64,000 bases of DNA, taken from Paulinella micropora (lineage: Eukaryota; Cercozoa; Imbricatea; Euglyphida; Paulinellidae). Shown here one piece after another: positions 1-9,846 of the stretch. A program made the position numbers and the translations under genes. Position 1 is the stretch's first letter. Each line of letters begins with the position of its first letter. Under the pieces are notes generated by a model, which did not search any database, was not told the DNA's origin, and saw only the letters and a list, made by a program, of their open reading frames with translations. The stretch spans positions 1-64,000 of the forward strand of contig WBZZ01003268.1 of NCBI GenBank assembly GCA_019918135.1, in the 5' to 3' direction.

Positions 1-1376
1 TCTACAAATACGTAGACTGTCGATCTCGAACGAAAGCTCAGGCGCTCGCCCGCAGCCTTGATGGCGACGCATGCTGCTTCTCGCGCTGCCGCGAGCCTCG
101 CGAGCTGCTGGGGGGGCGCAAAAGCCCCGACAGCGAGGCGCTTGGAGTTGAGTTTTTCCAACTCCAGCTCTGGATTTAGCACTCCGCTCAAAAACCGTGC
201 AACCGCGGCGCCCGAGAACAGCCCACCACCAGCTTGGATGACGGTGCCCAACATCTCTTGTGCGTAGATCTCATCCGAATTCATTAGAATTTCGGCTCGT
301 CGCTGTCGCATCAGGTGCGCATTGTGGTTACAAGTCTTGATCGTCCCTGCGTCTCGACAGGCCTGGCACAGCAAGTCGATGTGAAAACGCAAAAGACCGG
401 CATCGTCAGATTCTCGATCGTCCTCACTGGAATCAGAGGGCTTCTTCTCGAACAGCTTGGAGTGGCCGGCCGGCGTCGAGATACAAATAAGTGATGTATT
501 AGAGACTGATAAAAGTGGCGCAAGCACGGCGAGCGTAGACACGGATATGAACGCGGCCTCGTCTATTAGAATCACATTGGCGCTTTCTCCTCTGATTGAA
601 TTTGGCGTGGGCGACAGGGCAGTGACGCAGCAGACGGCGCCGGTGCGCAGCGCCTCGGCGCGCGAGCCGGCGAAGTCAGTTGACTTAACAGTGAATTTGA
701 AAGCGTTATTCTCGGCGATGCGCGCCGAGCCGCCCTCGAACTGCGTGAAGTAGTGGAGGGTGCTCTTCATCAGCAACGACGCTGATTTGCGCTGGGTGGC
801 CATGATCAGGAGGCGAACTCTTGGAGTGGTAAACAGATTCTGAAGAGATGCACAGAACATGGCGACGCTGGTCGACTTGCCCCAGCGGCGTGGGCACATG
901 ACAAGCGTTCCGTACGGTAAGTTGTCTCGTTGGAGCTGCGCGAGCATGGAGTCTCGCTCGGCCTCAAGGTTGTGCTTGCCCATGACGAGCTGCGCACAGG
1001 AGACGAGCATGGCGTCGTGGAAGCGCGTCTGGTCGAGCGAGCGCTTGGAGCCGTCGGTGAGCAGCGAGTCGAGCGCGCGCTGCATGGCGGCCCAGCGGCG
1101 CGCGCCGTCGCTGCCCGAGGGAATCACGAACGGGCCCGCGGCCGCGTCCAGGACGCTGCGCAGGCGCCGCTTTTCGTGCTGCTCGCTCTGCTCCCGTTCC
1201 AGCAGCGCGGCCACGTTGCGCACGCACAGGGCCACGACGCCCAGCAGACCGTTGGACTGCTGCGCCGCCAGCGAAAGTGGCACGGTGGCCTCGCGCGCGG
1301 CGGGCTGGCTCTGGCGCCGCAGGTTCCACACGGCGCGCAGGCTCTCAACCGCAGCGTCCGCGGTCGCGGGCTGCAT
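1..1376 (-). CDS. DNA-packaging terminase, large (ATPase/nuclease) subunit, cut by window edge
   Basis: This is the motor ATPase and nuclease that pumps and cuts viral DNA at the capsid portal in tailed phages, herpesviruses and mirusviruses. Reading leftwards from the ATG at 1376, the frame stays open for 458 codons to the edge. Visible motifs: Walker A CPRRWGKS at about residues 161-168, which matches the herpesvirus UL15 style PRRxGK; NSIRGESANVILIDEAAF (about 259-276), containing Walker B and the preceding conserved RG; ICISTP (298-302), the ATPase coupling motif; and STVYVFV at the very edge, where the RNase H-like nuclease domain of this family begins. The N-terminal 150 residues are helical and charged. 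The nuclease half lies outside the window. Whole as far as seen. Family assignment is secure; herpesvirus versus mirusvirus origin is inference. Confidence 0.9.
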   Translation of the reverse strand, partial: MQPATADAAVESLRAVWNLRRQSQPAAREATVPLSLAAQQSNGLLGVVALCVRNVAALLEREQSEQHEKRRLRSVLDAAAGPFVIPSGSDGARRWAAMQRALDSLLTDGSKRSLDQTRFHDAMLVSCAQLVMGKHNLEAERDSMLAQLQRDNLPYGTLVMCPRRWGKSTSVAMFCASLQNLFTTPRVRLLIMATQRKSASLLMKSTLHYFTQFEGGSARIAENNAFKFTVKSTDFAGSRAEALRTGAVCCVTALSPTPNSIRGESANVILIDEAAFISVSTLAVLAPLLSVSNTSLICISTPAGHSKLFEKKPSDSSEDDRESDDAGLLRFHIDLLCQACRDAGTIKTCNHNAHLMRQRRAEILMNSDEIYAQEMLGTVIQAGGGLFSGAAVARFLSGVLNPELELEKLNSKRLAVGAFAPPQQLARLAAAREAACVAIKAAGERLSFRSRSTVYVFV

Positions 1377-1781
1377 TGAAATGGAGGGGCAAAAGGAGTG
1401 CGGCTTTGTTTTTTCTTTTGGTGGCCAGGGGGCAAAAGAAAACAACCAAGAATTCTGAAAAAAACAAAAAATAAGCGGAACATTTTCTACCTCAACAACA
1501 AAACAAAAACGTGCTAAAAGGAAGAAGGGGGGGGGGGGCAGGCTTTGGTACAAAGAGGTGGGGGTACAAAAAACACAAGGCTGCCTGCCGACTCTCTTTT
1601 TTCTCCCCTCTCCCCGTTCTCGCTGCCCCCCGGCGTGATGTTGGCTGGCATCCTGCCCAAAATATAACAGCAACCGCTCTCTCTCTTGTTCCTCCCCGCC
1701 CCCCCCCCCAACCATCACGTACGAAAAACAAACCAACAACAACAAAAAAAAAGAATCGAATCCTTTTGGCACCAGCGACCA
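1377..1781. other. Intergenic, divergent spacer with homopolymers
   Basis: This spacer sits between two divergent genes, so it should hold both promoters. It carries runs of G near 1529, of C near 1700 and several A runs. I see no clear TATA box or gene in it. Confidence 0.5.
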
Positions 1782-2574
1782 ATGGCCATGCCATGGACCG
1801 ACGACGAGCGGTACGTCAACCGCGCGTGCGAGTACGAAGTTCAGGGCCGGACGTACGTGCTCGACGTGGAGACGCCGGCGTTAGGCGAACTGGAGCTCAC
1901 GCCCGGCAACGAAGGCAAGATCGAACGTGCGTTGCCGGCTATTTCAAAAGCGCTCATAGCTTTCGAGCGTAGCCTGAAGGGCCACGCCAACATCCGGGAC
2001 AGCGGCAACATCCAGGCCAAGAGCAGGCTCGAACGACAGCGGCAGCAATTGAAAGTGCTCAAAGACCAAGAAAAAAAATACCACCAGTGGCTGTTAAAGC
2101 AGAGGCTGGACCGAGAGAAAATCGAGTTTCAAGAAAAGCTCAAGCCAAATCAGGACAGCAGTGGACGATATCAGAACCCGCAAGCTTTATCCAAAACTAG
2201 CCGAGGTGGTCACGCAGTCTCATGAACTGTTGTGCTATGATGAGCTTGGGGGGAGGCATCTCCGGCAATTGCACGCGCTGGTGTTGTCGACGGTACTAGC
2301 CGGGGACGCGTATCTGCAAAGAGAGGTCCTTGCTTACTTGCGCCCAGTCCTGCATAAACGGTATACCTGGGGGGCACTTGTCACGTTTGGCACGTCGAGC
2401 CAGATTGTCAGCGCGGTGCTAGACACGTGGGGGGTCGGCATCGACGCCCCCATCGGCGAAGAAAAGGAGAGCACAACGCTACTGCTGCGGCTGGTTCGTT
2501 GCGGTCCGGCCGAGCACGTGGCCTGGGCCCTAGACCGTGCCTTTGCAGCCCTGTCAAGCTGGATAAATATGTGA
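1782..2574 (+). pseudogene. Unknown gene in two overlapping reading frames
   Basis: I do not recognise this product. The start at 1782 (MAMPWTDDERYV) is preferred over an upstream in-frame possibility because the upstream part reads as A/C-rich leader. The first half gives about 147 residues, rich in charged residues and with a predicted long helix (SRLERQRQQLKVLKDQEKKY, then KQRLDREKIEFQEKL). The second half, in an overlapping frame without its own ATG, gives a helical, Leu-rich, LRR- or HEAT-like stretch (LHALVLSTVLAGDAYLQREV). The locus may be spliced or broken (about one break). Its 3' end overlaps the 3' end of the convergent F-box/LRR gene. Helical scaffold or adaptor is only a guess. 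Confidence 0.5.
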
Positions 2575-4094
2575 ACGCCTCGTCAGTGAGTGATTGGTTA
2601 GAGCGGAGATCCAGGCGTTGCAAGTTAGACGGCAGGTAGGCAAGTTGGCTGTCAGATGTTTGGCAGCCCTGCAGCGCCAGGTCTGTGAGCGCCTTGAGCT
2701 CAGAGAGACACTTGAAGTCCCGGATGCGGTAGCAAAAGAACAGATTCAGCTTTTGCAAACTGCACAAGGCGGCTAGGTGCCGTAGCCCGGCGGAAGTGAG
2801 CAGGGAACAGCCAGCGAGATCTAACTGCTGCAAGTGTGCCAGGTGCGTCATTTGTCCGAGATGCTCGTCCCGTAAACCTTCGCAGAACATTAAGTTTAGG
2901 TTTTGCAGCTTAGGCGGCAGAGGCCAGGTCCCTAAGTTTGTCTCTTTTGTACAGCCTTCGAGGCTGAGCGACCTGAGCTCAGGCAGGTCGGCCAGAGAGG
3001 TCAGCCCGCTGCCGTTAATCCGCCGACAAATCTTCAGATCGAGCCTCGTAAGTTTGTACAGCGCAGACAAATGGCCGAGCCCCGCGTCGGTGAGCAAATG
3101 GTTGCCCGCGAGACCTAAGACCCGCAATTGCCCGGAGTTTCTTAGCGTTTCCAGCGCAGCATTGTCCAGGTTGCAGTTATGAACATGCAGCTTTCTGAGC
3201 TTAGACATTTGCGTGAGGAACGAGAGGCTAGTCAATCGTGGCAAATAACCTAGGTCCAGGAAGCGCAGATTCTGCAGGCAGGACAGTGAAGCAAGCCCCT
3301 CCATGGTCACTCTGTCGCAACCTTGCAAAGACAACTCCTCCAGGCTGGACATGGCAGACAGCTTGACGAGCGCGGCGTCAGTGAGTCGCGTGCAATCCGT
3401 AAGATCCAGATATCGCAGCTTGGTCAGGGCTGCGAGCCAGCCGAAGGTGGCGGCGCTGCAGGCCCAGGTTTTTAGCTGGCGCAGCTCAGTTTTGCTGCCT
3501 AGGGCCTCGCACAAGTTAGTGGTCAAATGTCTCCGTTTCAGAACCAAGGTGTGTAAGGGGACATTGCGGGCTCGTAAGTACTGTGCCAGCGCGTCGCTGT
3601 CGACTGGTTGGTAGCTGATGTTGACCCAGTCATCGGATGGCACTAACGTGGGCTCGAGGTCGCTGTCTGTGGTGTCCGGGACGTCATGGCCCAGGGCCCG
3701 CAGCCCCTTGAAGTGCACCGCCTCTCGCAAGTCCTGCGCGATAATTATGCCTTTCAGCAGCAGCGTCTGTACGTGCGTTATCCCGGACCGGACACCACTC
3801 AAGACCCCGGTCGTTGATGCTCCGGTGATGGTTACTGCGTGATTGCTTGCCATTCTTGCCAGCGGGCCGCGGGGACGTCGGCACCGTCTGAATTGAGACG
3901 CAGGGCAGCAAACTTGGCTGGGCCGCTCTGGCTTGCTTGCACACCAACAACCAAGTCGCAAATAACCAGCGGGGGTTATCGGCCACCAGGGCGCAGACTA
4001 ATTCCCAGACGTCGCCAGGCAGAGTCAAGAGCGTGGGCGGCTCTGCCGGGTTGAGGCGCCGGTGCTTGTGCGGTCGGGGTGCTGCTGCAGACAT
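2408..4094 (-). pseudogene. F-box / leucine-rich-repeat protein (SCF-type adaptor)
   Basis: F-box/LRR proteins are substrate receptors of SCF (Skp1-Cullin-F-box) ubiquitin ligases: the F-box binds Skp1 and the LRR solenoid binds the target. From the ATG at 4094, residues of about 20-60 read LLTLPGDVWELVCALVADNP ... LLVCKQAR, a good F-box. The rest is about a dozen 24-28-residue cysteine-containing LRRs of the FBXL type, e.g. LRYLDLTDCTRLTDAALVKL and LQNLNLMFCEGLRDEHLGQM. The F-box and LRR parts lie in different frames, so the locus is either spliced or broken (about one break). The last ~50 codons overlap the convergent gene ending at 2574 and no longer look like LRRs. Viral F-box proteins usually redirect host ubiquitination; that role here is inference. 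Confidence 0.75.
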
Positions 4095-4396
4095 GAGGAT
4101 TTCTGGCTTTCTTTTGACTTAAAAGAGTCTCCCCCCTTTTTTTTGACGGAGAGGAGGGGGGGGGGCCGAAACGCAGGGGAGTGGGGGGGGGGGGGCCGCG
4201 TACAGCAAAGAAGAAAACGTTACATTCTCCCCCCTCCCTCCCCATCTCCTTTCCCTCTTTGCTCTCTATTTTTTTGTTGCGGGGGTTTTTGTTTGTGCCT
4301 CTCGCTGTCGCGCTTTCCCCCCCCCCCCCCCGCCAAATCCCTCCTGCCAAAACTACAAAAAGAAAGAGAAAGAAAGAAAGGTGACAGCCTAGAAAA
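4095..4396. other. Divergent intergenic spacer with C and G runs
   Basis: Contains G runs near 4157-4197, C runs near 4317-4332 and a GAAA-rich end just before the next start. No gene seen. Confidence 0.5.
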
Positions 4397-5026
4397 ATGC
4401 GGCCGGCGCTTGTAGTGCTAGCTTGCGCGGCGCTGGGCCTAGCTACGGTCGCGCCACCAACCTTGGGTGCGATAGAGCCCTTTTCTCGCTACCCCAGCTG
4501 CATGTTCATGAGGTCGTACAGCCTGGCCTTACCTTTAGATAAGCTGTCCAACGCGAGCGTAGTGCATGCCAAGCTCGAGTTCAGGGCTGGGATTAGCAGA
4601 CCGAACTCGTATTCGCTTTTCAAGCAAAAGACCTGGAACATTCAGTTGCACAAGCAAAGGGGTTCGTACGAAAAGCGGGTCAAACTGCACCTGCTCCGCG
4701 GATCCAATCAAGACCTGTCCCTGTCCTGGCGCCTGACGTGCAAAGCAAGCACGCCCTGTGCCACGGACTTCCCGTACTACGTGACAGAAGTGCGCTGCAT
4801 GAATGACACCGCCTACAATGCCACCCTTGGTCTTTCCTCGGTCTCGCTCCTCTTGTTACTAGTCCTTTTAAGTTGCTTGAGGGACGAGGAAAGAAACCCT
4901 GAACACTGTAGACTGTCTTTGAACCAGAAGAGGCTTGGGTTCGGGCTCGTTGCCGTTTTCTTGCTGGTGGCTCTGGTACTGTTTGCCGCGGCCCTGACCA
5001 GCCACCTCGAAATCAACGCCCAGTGA
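4397..5026 (+). CDS. Two-pass membrane glycoprotein
   Basis: Not matched to a known family. The 209-residue product has a clear signal peptide (MRPALVVLACAALGLATVAP) with likely cleavage after TLGA. An ectodomain of about 120 residues follows with four or more Cys (SCMF, TCKASTPCATDF, VRCM) and N-glycosylation sequons (NASV, NDTA, NATL). Then come two hydrophobic segments: one around residues 146-160 (SSVSLLLLLVLLSCL), and, after a short charged loop, GFGLVAVFLLVALVLFAAAL near the C-terminus. This fits an envelope or infected-cell surface protein. Start choice is clear because the signal sequence begins at it. Clean reading frame. Confidence 0.75.
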   Translation: MRPALVVLACAALGLATVAPPTLGAIEPFSRYPSCMFMRSYSLALPLDKLSNASVVHAKLEFRAGISRPNSYSLFKQKTWNIQLHKQRGSYEKRVKLHLLRGSNQDLSLSWRLTCKASTPCATDFPYYVTEVRCMNDTAYNATLGLSSVSLLLLLVLLSCLRDEERNPEHCRLSLNQKRLGFGLVAVFLLVALVLFAAALTSHLEINAQ

Positions 5027-5266
5027 TTTTATCTTATTAAGAAGGCGTTTGTCTCAAACGTGAAAGGCCCGTGATTGCACCAAAAAAAAAAGGGGCTTGT
5101 TCCCAGATTTTAGGAGAAGAAGAAAAGACTGCAACGGCTTGTATTAAAATCTTAAAAAATCTGCTTTTCTTTTTTGCTTGGTCCTTTTTAAATTAAAGGG
5201 GTGTGTGCTAGAAGGGATTATTAACAATTTGTAGTACCTTAAGGGTTTAAAAAGGTGAGATTTTAT
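5027..5266. other. Convergent 3' spacer, A/T-rich
   Basis: A/T-rich, between two convergent genes, with A runs at 5080-5090 and several poly(A)-signal-like stretches. No coding potential seen. Confidence 0.5.
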
Positions 5267-5683
5267 TTATACTTGTTCGCAGCAGCGAGCCTCGCACACC
5301 TCGTTGAGCTGTAGAAAGCACAACGGGCACACGGGTTTCTCGTCGCAATAGTACAGCGGCCTACTCGCGGGGCCTCGCCAGTAAACCCTTATCCACACTT
5401 GGATATTGTTTTTGTAAACTCGGTAGTACCCGTAGGGGGCAAGGAGCCGTTCGCACACGTCTTGAAATCGGAGGTGGCCGAACTCCCTAGGTAATCTGTC
5501 TGGTTGGGCATAATACAAATCAGGATGCAATGGGTAGAGTCTCTCTGCCACGGGCCAGCAAAACCTGCCAGTGACACACGTCTTGCAGGTAGAGATCAGG
5601 ACGCAACGCCATTGGACTACACAAAGACAATTGATGGTAGGCCAAAAAAAAGATGCAGGCATCGGTTTGTGCAAAAACGACAT
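5267..5683 (-). CDS. Small Cys/Tyr-rich protein, possible zinc-binding
   Basis: Unrecognised. From an ATG at 5683 the frame gives 138 residues with paired cysteines at both ends: CKTC around residues 33-36, and YYCDEKPVCPLC then CEARCCEQV at the C-terminus. That arrangement suggests two metal-binding or disulfide clusters. The middle is Tyr/Arg-rich (LAPYGYYRVYKNNIQVWIRV). The frame stays open upstream only because it runs into a CA-rich repeat, so the long upstream extension is not believed and the exact start is uncertain. A second in-frame Met lies seven codons further in. It sits beside the large repeat structure at 5,690-7,010. Confidence 0.5.
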   Translation of the reverse strand: MSFLHKPMPASFFWPTINCLCVVQWRCVLISTCKTCVTGRFCWPVAERLYPLHPDLYYAQPDRLPREFGHLRFQDVCERLLAPYGYYRVYKNNIQVWIRVYWRGPASRPLYYCDEKPVCPLCFLQLNEVCEARCCEQV

Positions 5684-5689
5684 CACACC

Positions 5690-6295
5690 ATCAACACAAA
5701 CACACACACACATACACGACGATACACACACGAAGATACACACACGAAGATACACACACGAAGATACACACACGAAGATACACACACGAAGATACACACA
5801 CACAAACATAAGCGCACACACACAAACACACACACAAACATAAGCGCACACAAACACAAACACACACATACACGACGATACACACACGCAAGCGCACACA
5901 TACACGACGATACACACACGCAAGCGCACACATACACGACGATACACACACGCAAGCGCACATACACGACGATACACACACGCAAGCGCACACATACACG
6001 ACGATACACACGCAAGCGCACTCACACACACGATCACAAACACACACACACACACACACAATCGCAAACACACACACACACACACACAATCGCAAACACA
6101 CACACACACAATCGCAAACACACACACACACACAATCGCAAACACACACACACACACACAATCGCAAACACACACACACACAATCGCAAACACACACACA
6201 CACACATAAACGCACACATAAACGCAAACACACACACACAATCGCAAACACACGCACACAAACACAAACACAAACACACACATAAGCGCACCCAC

Positions 6296-6326
<31 letters not shown>

Positions 6327-6480
6327 ATCTCAAGCGCGCACACACACAAACACAAACACACGCATAAACGCAAAGACACACACGCAAGCGCACTCACACA
6401 CACGCAAACACACACACACAATCGCAAATACACACGTAAGCTCACACATACACAAATCACACACATACATATGCATTGAC
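5690..6480. repeat. CA-rich mini/microsatellite, left flank of large palindrome
   Basis: Almost 800 bp of CA repeats with higher-order units: CACGAAGATA repeated from about 5730, CGACGATACACACACGCAAG repeats (20-bp units) from about 5870, and CAATCGCAAACACA units from 6055 to 6260. The strand is almost free of T in long stretches. With the TG-rich run at 6795-7010 it forms the outer arms of an inverted repeat. Confidence 0.9.
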
Positions 6481-6792
6481 ACACAGGGTGTACCTTTGCA
6501 AAAGGGTGTTCCGCGATTTGTGAGTGATCCAACAAGGGGGAGGGGGCCAACCCTGCCGAGAGGTTGGCCGACATCATTGAGCTCGATGTTAGCCAAAAAT
6601 GCCGAAAAGCCCATTGGGCAAACCCAATGTTGGCATCATTGGGCAAACCCAATGTTGGCATCATTGGGCAAACCCAATGGGTTGCGTACAGAATCGAAGG
6701 GAGAGGGGGACCGCCTTGCACTGCCCCTTGTTGGATCACTCACAAATCGTTTGTGCATCGTTTTGCAAAGGTACAACCTGTCTCAACGACGT
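6474..6792. repeat. Palindrome with three tandem stem-loops (candidate replication origin)
   Basis: Two perfect inverted arms are visible: 26 bp at 6514-6539 paired with 6724-6749, and 14 bp at 6490-6503 (GTACCTTTGCAAAA) paired with 6761-6774. Weaker pairing continues outward. In the loop, CATTGGGCAAACCCAATG occurs at 6612, 6637 and 6662, exactly 25 bp apart. Each copy is itself a 7-bp stem with a CAAA loop. Nested palindromes plus iterated short elements are typical of herpesvirus lytic origins. A foldback or MITE-type transposon is the alternative. Confidence 0.6.
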
Positions 6793-6794
6793 TT

Positions 6795-7010
6795 GTGATT
6801 TTGTGCATGTGTATGTGTGTGTGTATGAATTTGTGTGTGTGAGTGTGTGTGTGTGTTCGAATTGTGTGCATTGTGTGTGTGAATTTGTGTGTGTCTGTGT
6901 TCGAATTGTGTGTGAATTTGTGTGTAAATTTGTGTGTGTGTGAATTTGTGTGTGTGTGAATTTGTGTGTGTGTGTGTGTGTGAATTTGTGTGTGAATGTG
7001 TGTGCATATG
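6795..7010. repeat. TG-rich microsatellite, right flank of large palindrome
   Basis: TG repeats interrupted by GAATTTG and TTCGAATTG units. It mirrors the CA-rich left flank, so the whole 5,690-7,010 stretch can in principle fold back on itself. Confidence 0.85.
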
Positions 7011-7217
7011 TTCTGTTCCTTCTCGTTCTTCTTTTTCCCAAATTCCTCACCCTCTTTTTTGTCGCAGTCGGCTGTGTGTGTGTGCCCATGTTTTCCTTTG
7101 TAAACGTGTGTTTTTATCCACCTCCCCCTGTAGTTTCATCTATCCAGCTATCTATCTTGTTGTGTTCTTCTTTTTCTCTTTCTGCCTTTTTCTTGATTCC
7201 TTGTTTTTTGCGCAGAA
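7011..7217. promoter_or_regulatory. Leader region with splice-acceptor-like tract before a start codon
   Basis: A T/C-rich stretch ends in TTGTTTTTTGCGCAG at 7201-7215, three bases before the ATG at 7218. It looks like the 3' end of a leader intron. The donor was not identified. Confidence 0.45.
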
Positions 7218-7893
7218 ATGTCGCTGCGATTCAAGAACACGGCTGGGAGATCAACTGGAGGAAAAGCGCCTAGGAAGAGTCTACTGCCTAAGCAAAACCT
7301 GAACCTACCGGTGGGGGCCGTAGAGGCCAAGAAGCGTACTGCCGTTGAAAAGAACAAGGCGATCTCTGCTCTGGCAAACCCGAAAGGTCCAAGACTGTCT
7401 GCTACTCATACATTCTCTCTCTTTCTGAAACAACACAAGTGGTAGAAAATCTAAACAAAAAGAGGAAATGTATGCTTTAAAAAAACATTGCCACGGTCTG
7501 CACCTACTTTTGTTGTGTGTCTTTGCAGATATTGCGCGGACCGATCCTGTTACTACCGAAAGCCCCATTGTACCCAACGAACGAACAAGTACGCTGCCGA
7601 GCTCGCAAACCACTGGCGCGAAGAAGCTTACGCAGTACGACGTGAAGATCAGATGTGTTTCTTTGCGTAACTGGGGCTTCCTAACTCTGGAGCTAGAAGA
7701 CGTGCGTCCATCGTCCTTGGCAGAACTGCAGGCGGAGATTGAGAAGATGAAACAAGAAATCCTGGAAACGTACACAGACGTATACGAGCGGTTGGAAAAG
7801 GGTGAAGACATAGCAACGATCCCGGATGCGGTGGACAGAATGATCGACCCCCTCGCACCCTTCCAGTCGGGGGGAAATGAGGTGTATTGTTGA
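7218..7893 (+). CDS. Protein with histone H3-tail mimic, probably two exons
   Basis: The first 75-codon frame begins MSLRFKNTAGRSTGGKAPRK. Residues 8-20 align with H3 residues 6-18 (TARKSTGGKAPRK): K14, A15, P16, R17 and K18 equivalents are kept, while R8 and K9 equivalents are G and R. The tail continues basic (AVEAKKRTAVEKNK), but no histone fold follows. A likely intron runs 7387-7528 (AAG/GT donor, TGTGTGTCTTTGCAG acceptor, phase 1). It would link the tail to a second region ending at 7893, with a long helix (LAELQAEIEKMKQEILETY). Without splicing, the second part could start at 7468 with a signal-like Leu-rich segment. Mirusviruses are known to carry histones; a tail without a fold would instead suggest a chromatin mimic. 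Function is inferred. Confidence 0.6.
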
Positions 7894-8541
7894 GCTGAGC
7901 AAGCAGTAAAGAAAATAACAACCAAGAAGCTTTACTCCCAACGGAAAGAAAAATCTGATGTTACAGATTCTCTTTTTTTCTTTTTTTTTTGCTTTGGGCA
8001 GTAAAGAAGACAGGAATGACCTTGTTAGTTCCACTTTCTTTTTCGTTGCTGCTTAAAAGTCACAATACCATTAAAAAAAATTCAAACGTTGCTTGGCAGA
8101 AATTTTGACTCCAAATAAATAAACGCCGGCGGCGGGAGAAAGCGCGGGGGGGGGAGAGGGAGAAAGGGGGGGGGGGGGCAAAGTGGTACAATAAAGGTTG
8201 GAAATCGGACGGCAACAACAGAAAAGAAAAAAATAGCAGATCGAACAGAAATTTGAGGGGGGGGGGGTCAGGGAGGTTGAAAGGACGCTGCTGTATTGCC
8301 TTAAGGTGCAAGAGTCAGTGGTTTGCAGATTCGTTGTTTCCTTTTCGGTGCCAGTCATTAGTAAAGTTTGTTTGGACATATTTCTTAGTTGGACTAGTTT
8401 TCGAAACTCTCTCTCTCCCCCCCCCCCCTTCCTCCATTAATATCTGAGCCAAAGGGGGAGGGAGTTTGGCACCGTCTTCAAAACAAAAAAAAAGCGCTGT
8501 TTGCAGGCGTTCTTTTGCGCAGGAACCTCTTGTCGCGCCCA
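7894..8541. other. Spacer with poly(A) signal, G/C runs and leader-acceptor-like tract
   Basis: AAATAAATAAA near 8114 may be the poly(A) signal of the upstream gene. G runs lie near 8140-8180 and 8257-8268, and a C run near 8417-8429. TTCTTTTGCGCAG ending at 8522, 20 bases before the next ATG, looks like a splice acceptor. No gene seen. Confidence 0.5.
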
Positions 8542-9570
8542 ATGCCTTGGGCCAAGGTCTGTGGCCCGTGGTCTAACGAAGCGTCCGTGCCGCAGCTGTT
8601 TGTTGCTACCGCTACCAGCTTTGTCTGTGGCATGGTCTGGCTCGTCTCGTTGACTTTAGTACTTCAGGCCGGATCCTATCTGCCGAAAATCGTGCCTATC
8701 CTATGCAGGGTTTTGTGGTGGTGCACAGCGCACACGATCTTCGCCTGCATTTCAGTGTTCGTCAGGCAGCCGTTGCGGCTGCTGTTCTGTGTGGCTTCTT
8801 TGTTCCCGCTGGGTTGGCACTGCTGGTTGGATTGCTTAGAACAGTACCCGTGCGGTTACAGCCGAGCCGGACCACCCCCGCGACAAATTCTGCGTGCCGT
8901 AGAAGGGCCAGGCTGTGTCTGTGCACAGGTTCTGTAGTACTTGCGATGGCGCTGCGCAGTTCGGCGCCCTTGCATGCTTTCCTGTTGCTAAGCCAGACGT
9001 ACGGCGGGGTGGCTACTACTGCACAGCGCTAAGAGACTGAGCGCGCTGCAACTCTTGGCAGCACATCAGTGCGAGCTCCACGAAAGTAATCAGATCAGGC
9101 TGCTGGACATCAAATACCGGCTAGAGGTCGCTTGGCGCGCCACGATGATCGTCTGTCTGTTTCTGTCAGCCTACTTTGTGCTCTGGCTCTGGCTTGTAGC
9201 GGGGTGCTTGCTGCGCAGCTGTGCTGAAAATCTTGCCTGGCAGGTGCTGTGTTTGGCCGCGCAGCTGCCTGCTTTTACTTTCATCAGCCTGGTCAATCTA
9301 CAGACCTCGCAGGGCCAGTCGGAAACGACACCGGTGCCGGCGCCAACGGTACGCAGCCCTGCCAAATTTGACACACGCGGCAATGTCGGCGCAATAGTGC
9401 CGACATTGCCGCGTGCCCTGATCGCCGATTTTGGCTCCACGCCGCTAACCGTTTTTAATCAGTGGCAGGTGCGGCAGACAAGCCCCAGCCCGTTGGTGGT
9501 CCATGTTCAACAGGGCGTGCTTATGTTGCCTACCAAAGAAAAGCTCCTGCGACCTGCCATTGGCTTCTGA
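8542..9570 (+). pseudogene. Polytopic membrane protein, copy 1
   Basis: Unrecognised. The locus starts MPWAKVCGPWSNE at 8542. It encodes several hydrophobic segments, e.g. FVCGMVWLVSLTLVLQAGSY, VPILCRVLWWCTAHTIFACI, CVASLFPLGWHCWL and, further on, TMIVCLFLSAYFVLWLWLVA and LAAQLPAFTFISLV. A polar Pro/Thr-rich tail follows. At least five membrane spans are spread over more than one reading frame. The locus looks interrupted (about two breaks) unless it is spliced, and the same arrangement is present in copy 2, so it predates the tandem duplication. A multi-span envelope protein is a reasonable guess, with no closer assignment. Confidence 0.5.
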
Positions 9571-9807
9571 GGAGGTTTTGTCTGTAGCGGCCGCGCGGGC
9601 TGTTGGCGCGCCTTAAGGCAGACCCACCGTCGGTCCTTTTGATTGGCACCGCCGGTAAGTTTTTTCAAAGATCTTGGACACTTTTTCTTTCCTGTATCGA
9701 CTTAGCCGAAGGTTTAAAACTCTTGAAAGACACTAGTGGCAGAACAAGAAAAAAAAGGTTATTTTTATTAGACTGGCTGTTTTTTTGGTTCTAAATGTGC
9801 GTGGGCG

Positions 9808-9846
<39 letters not shown>

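Noticed and set aside
5683-6739. A 490-codon minus-strand frame rich in Cys/Val through the CA repeat
   Set aside because: It is a simple translation of (TG)n DNA; only the part below 5,683 has normal composition and was kept.
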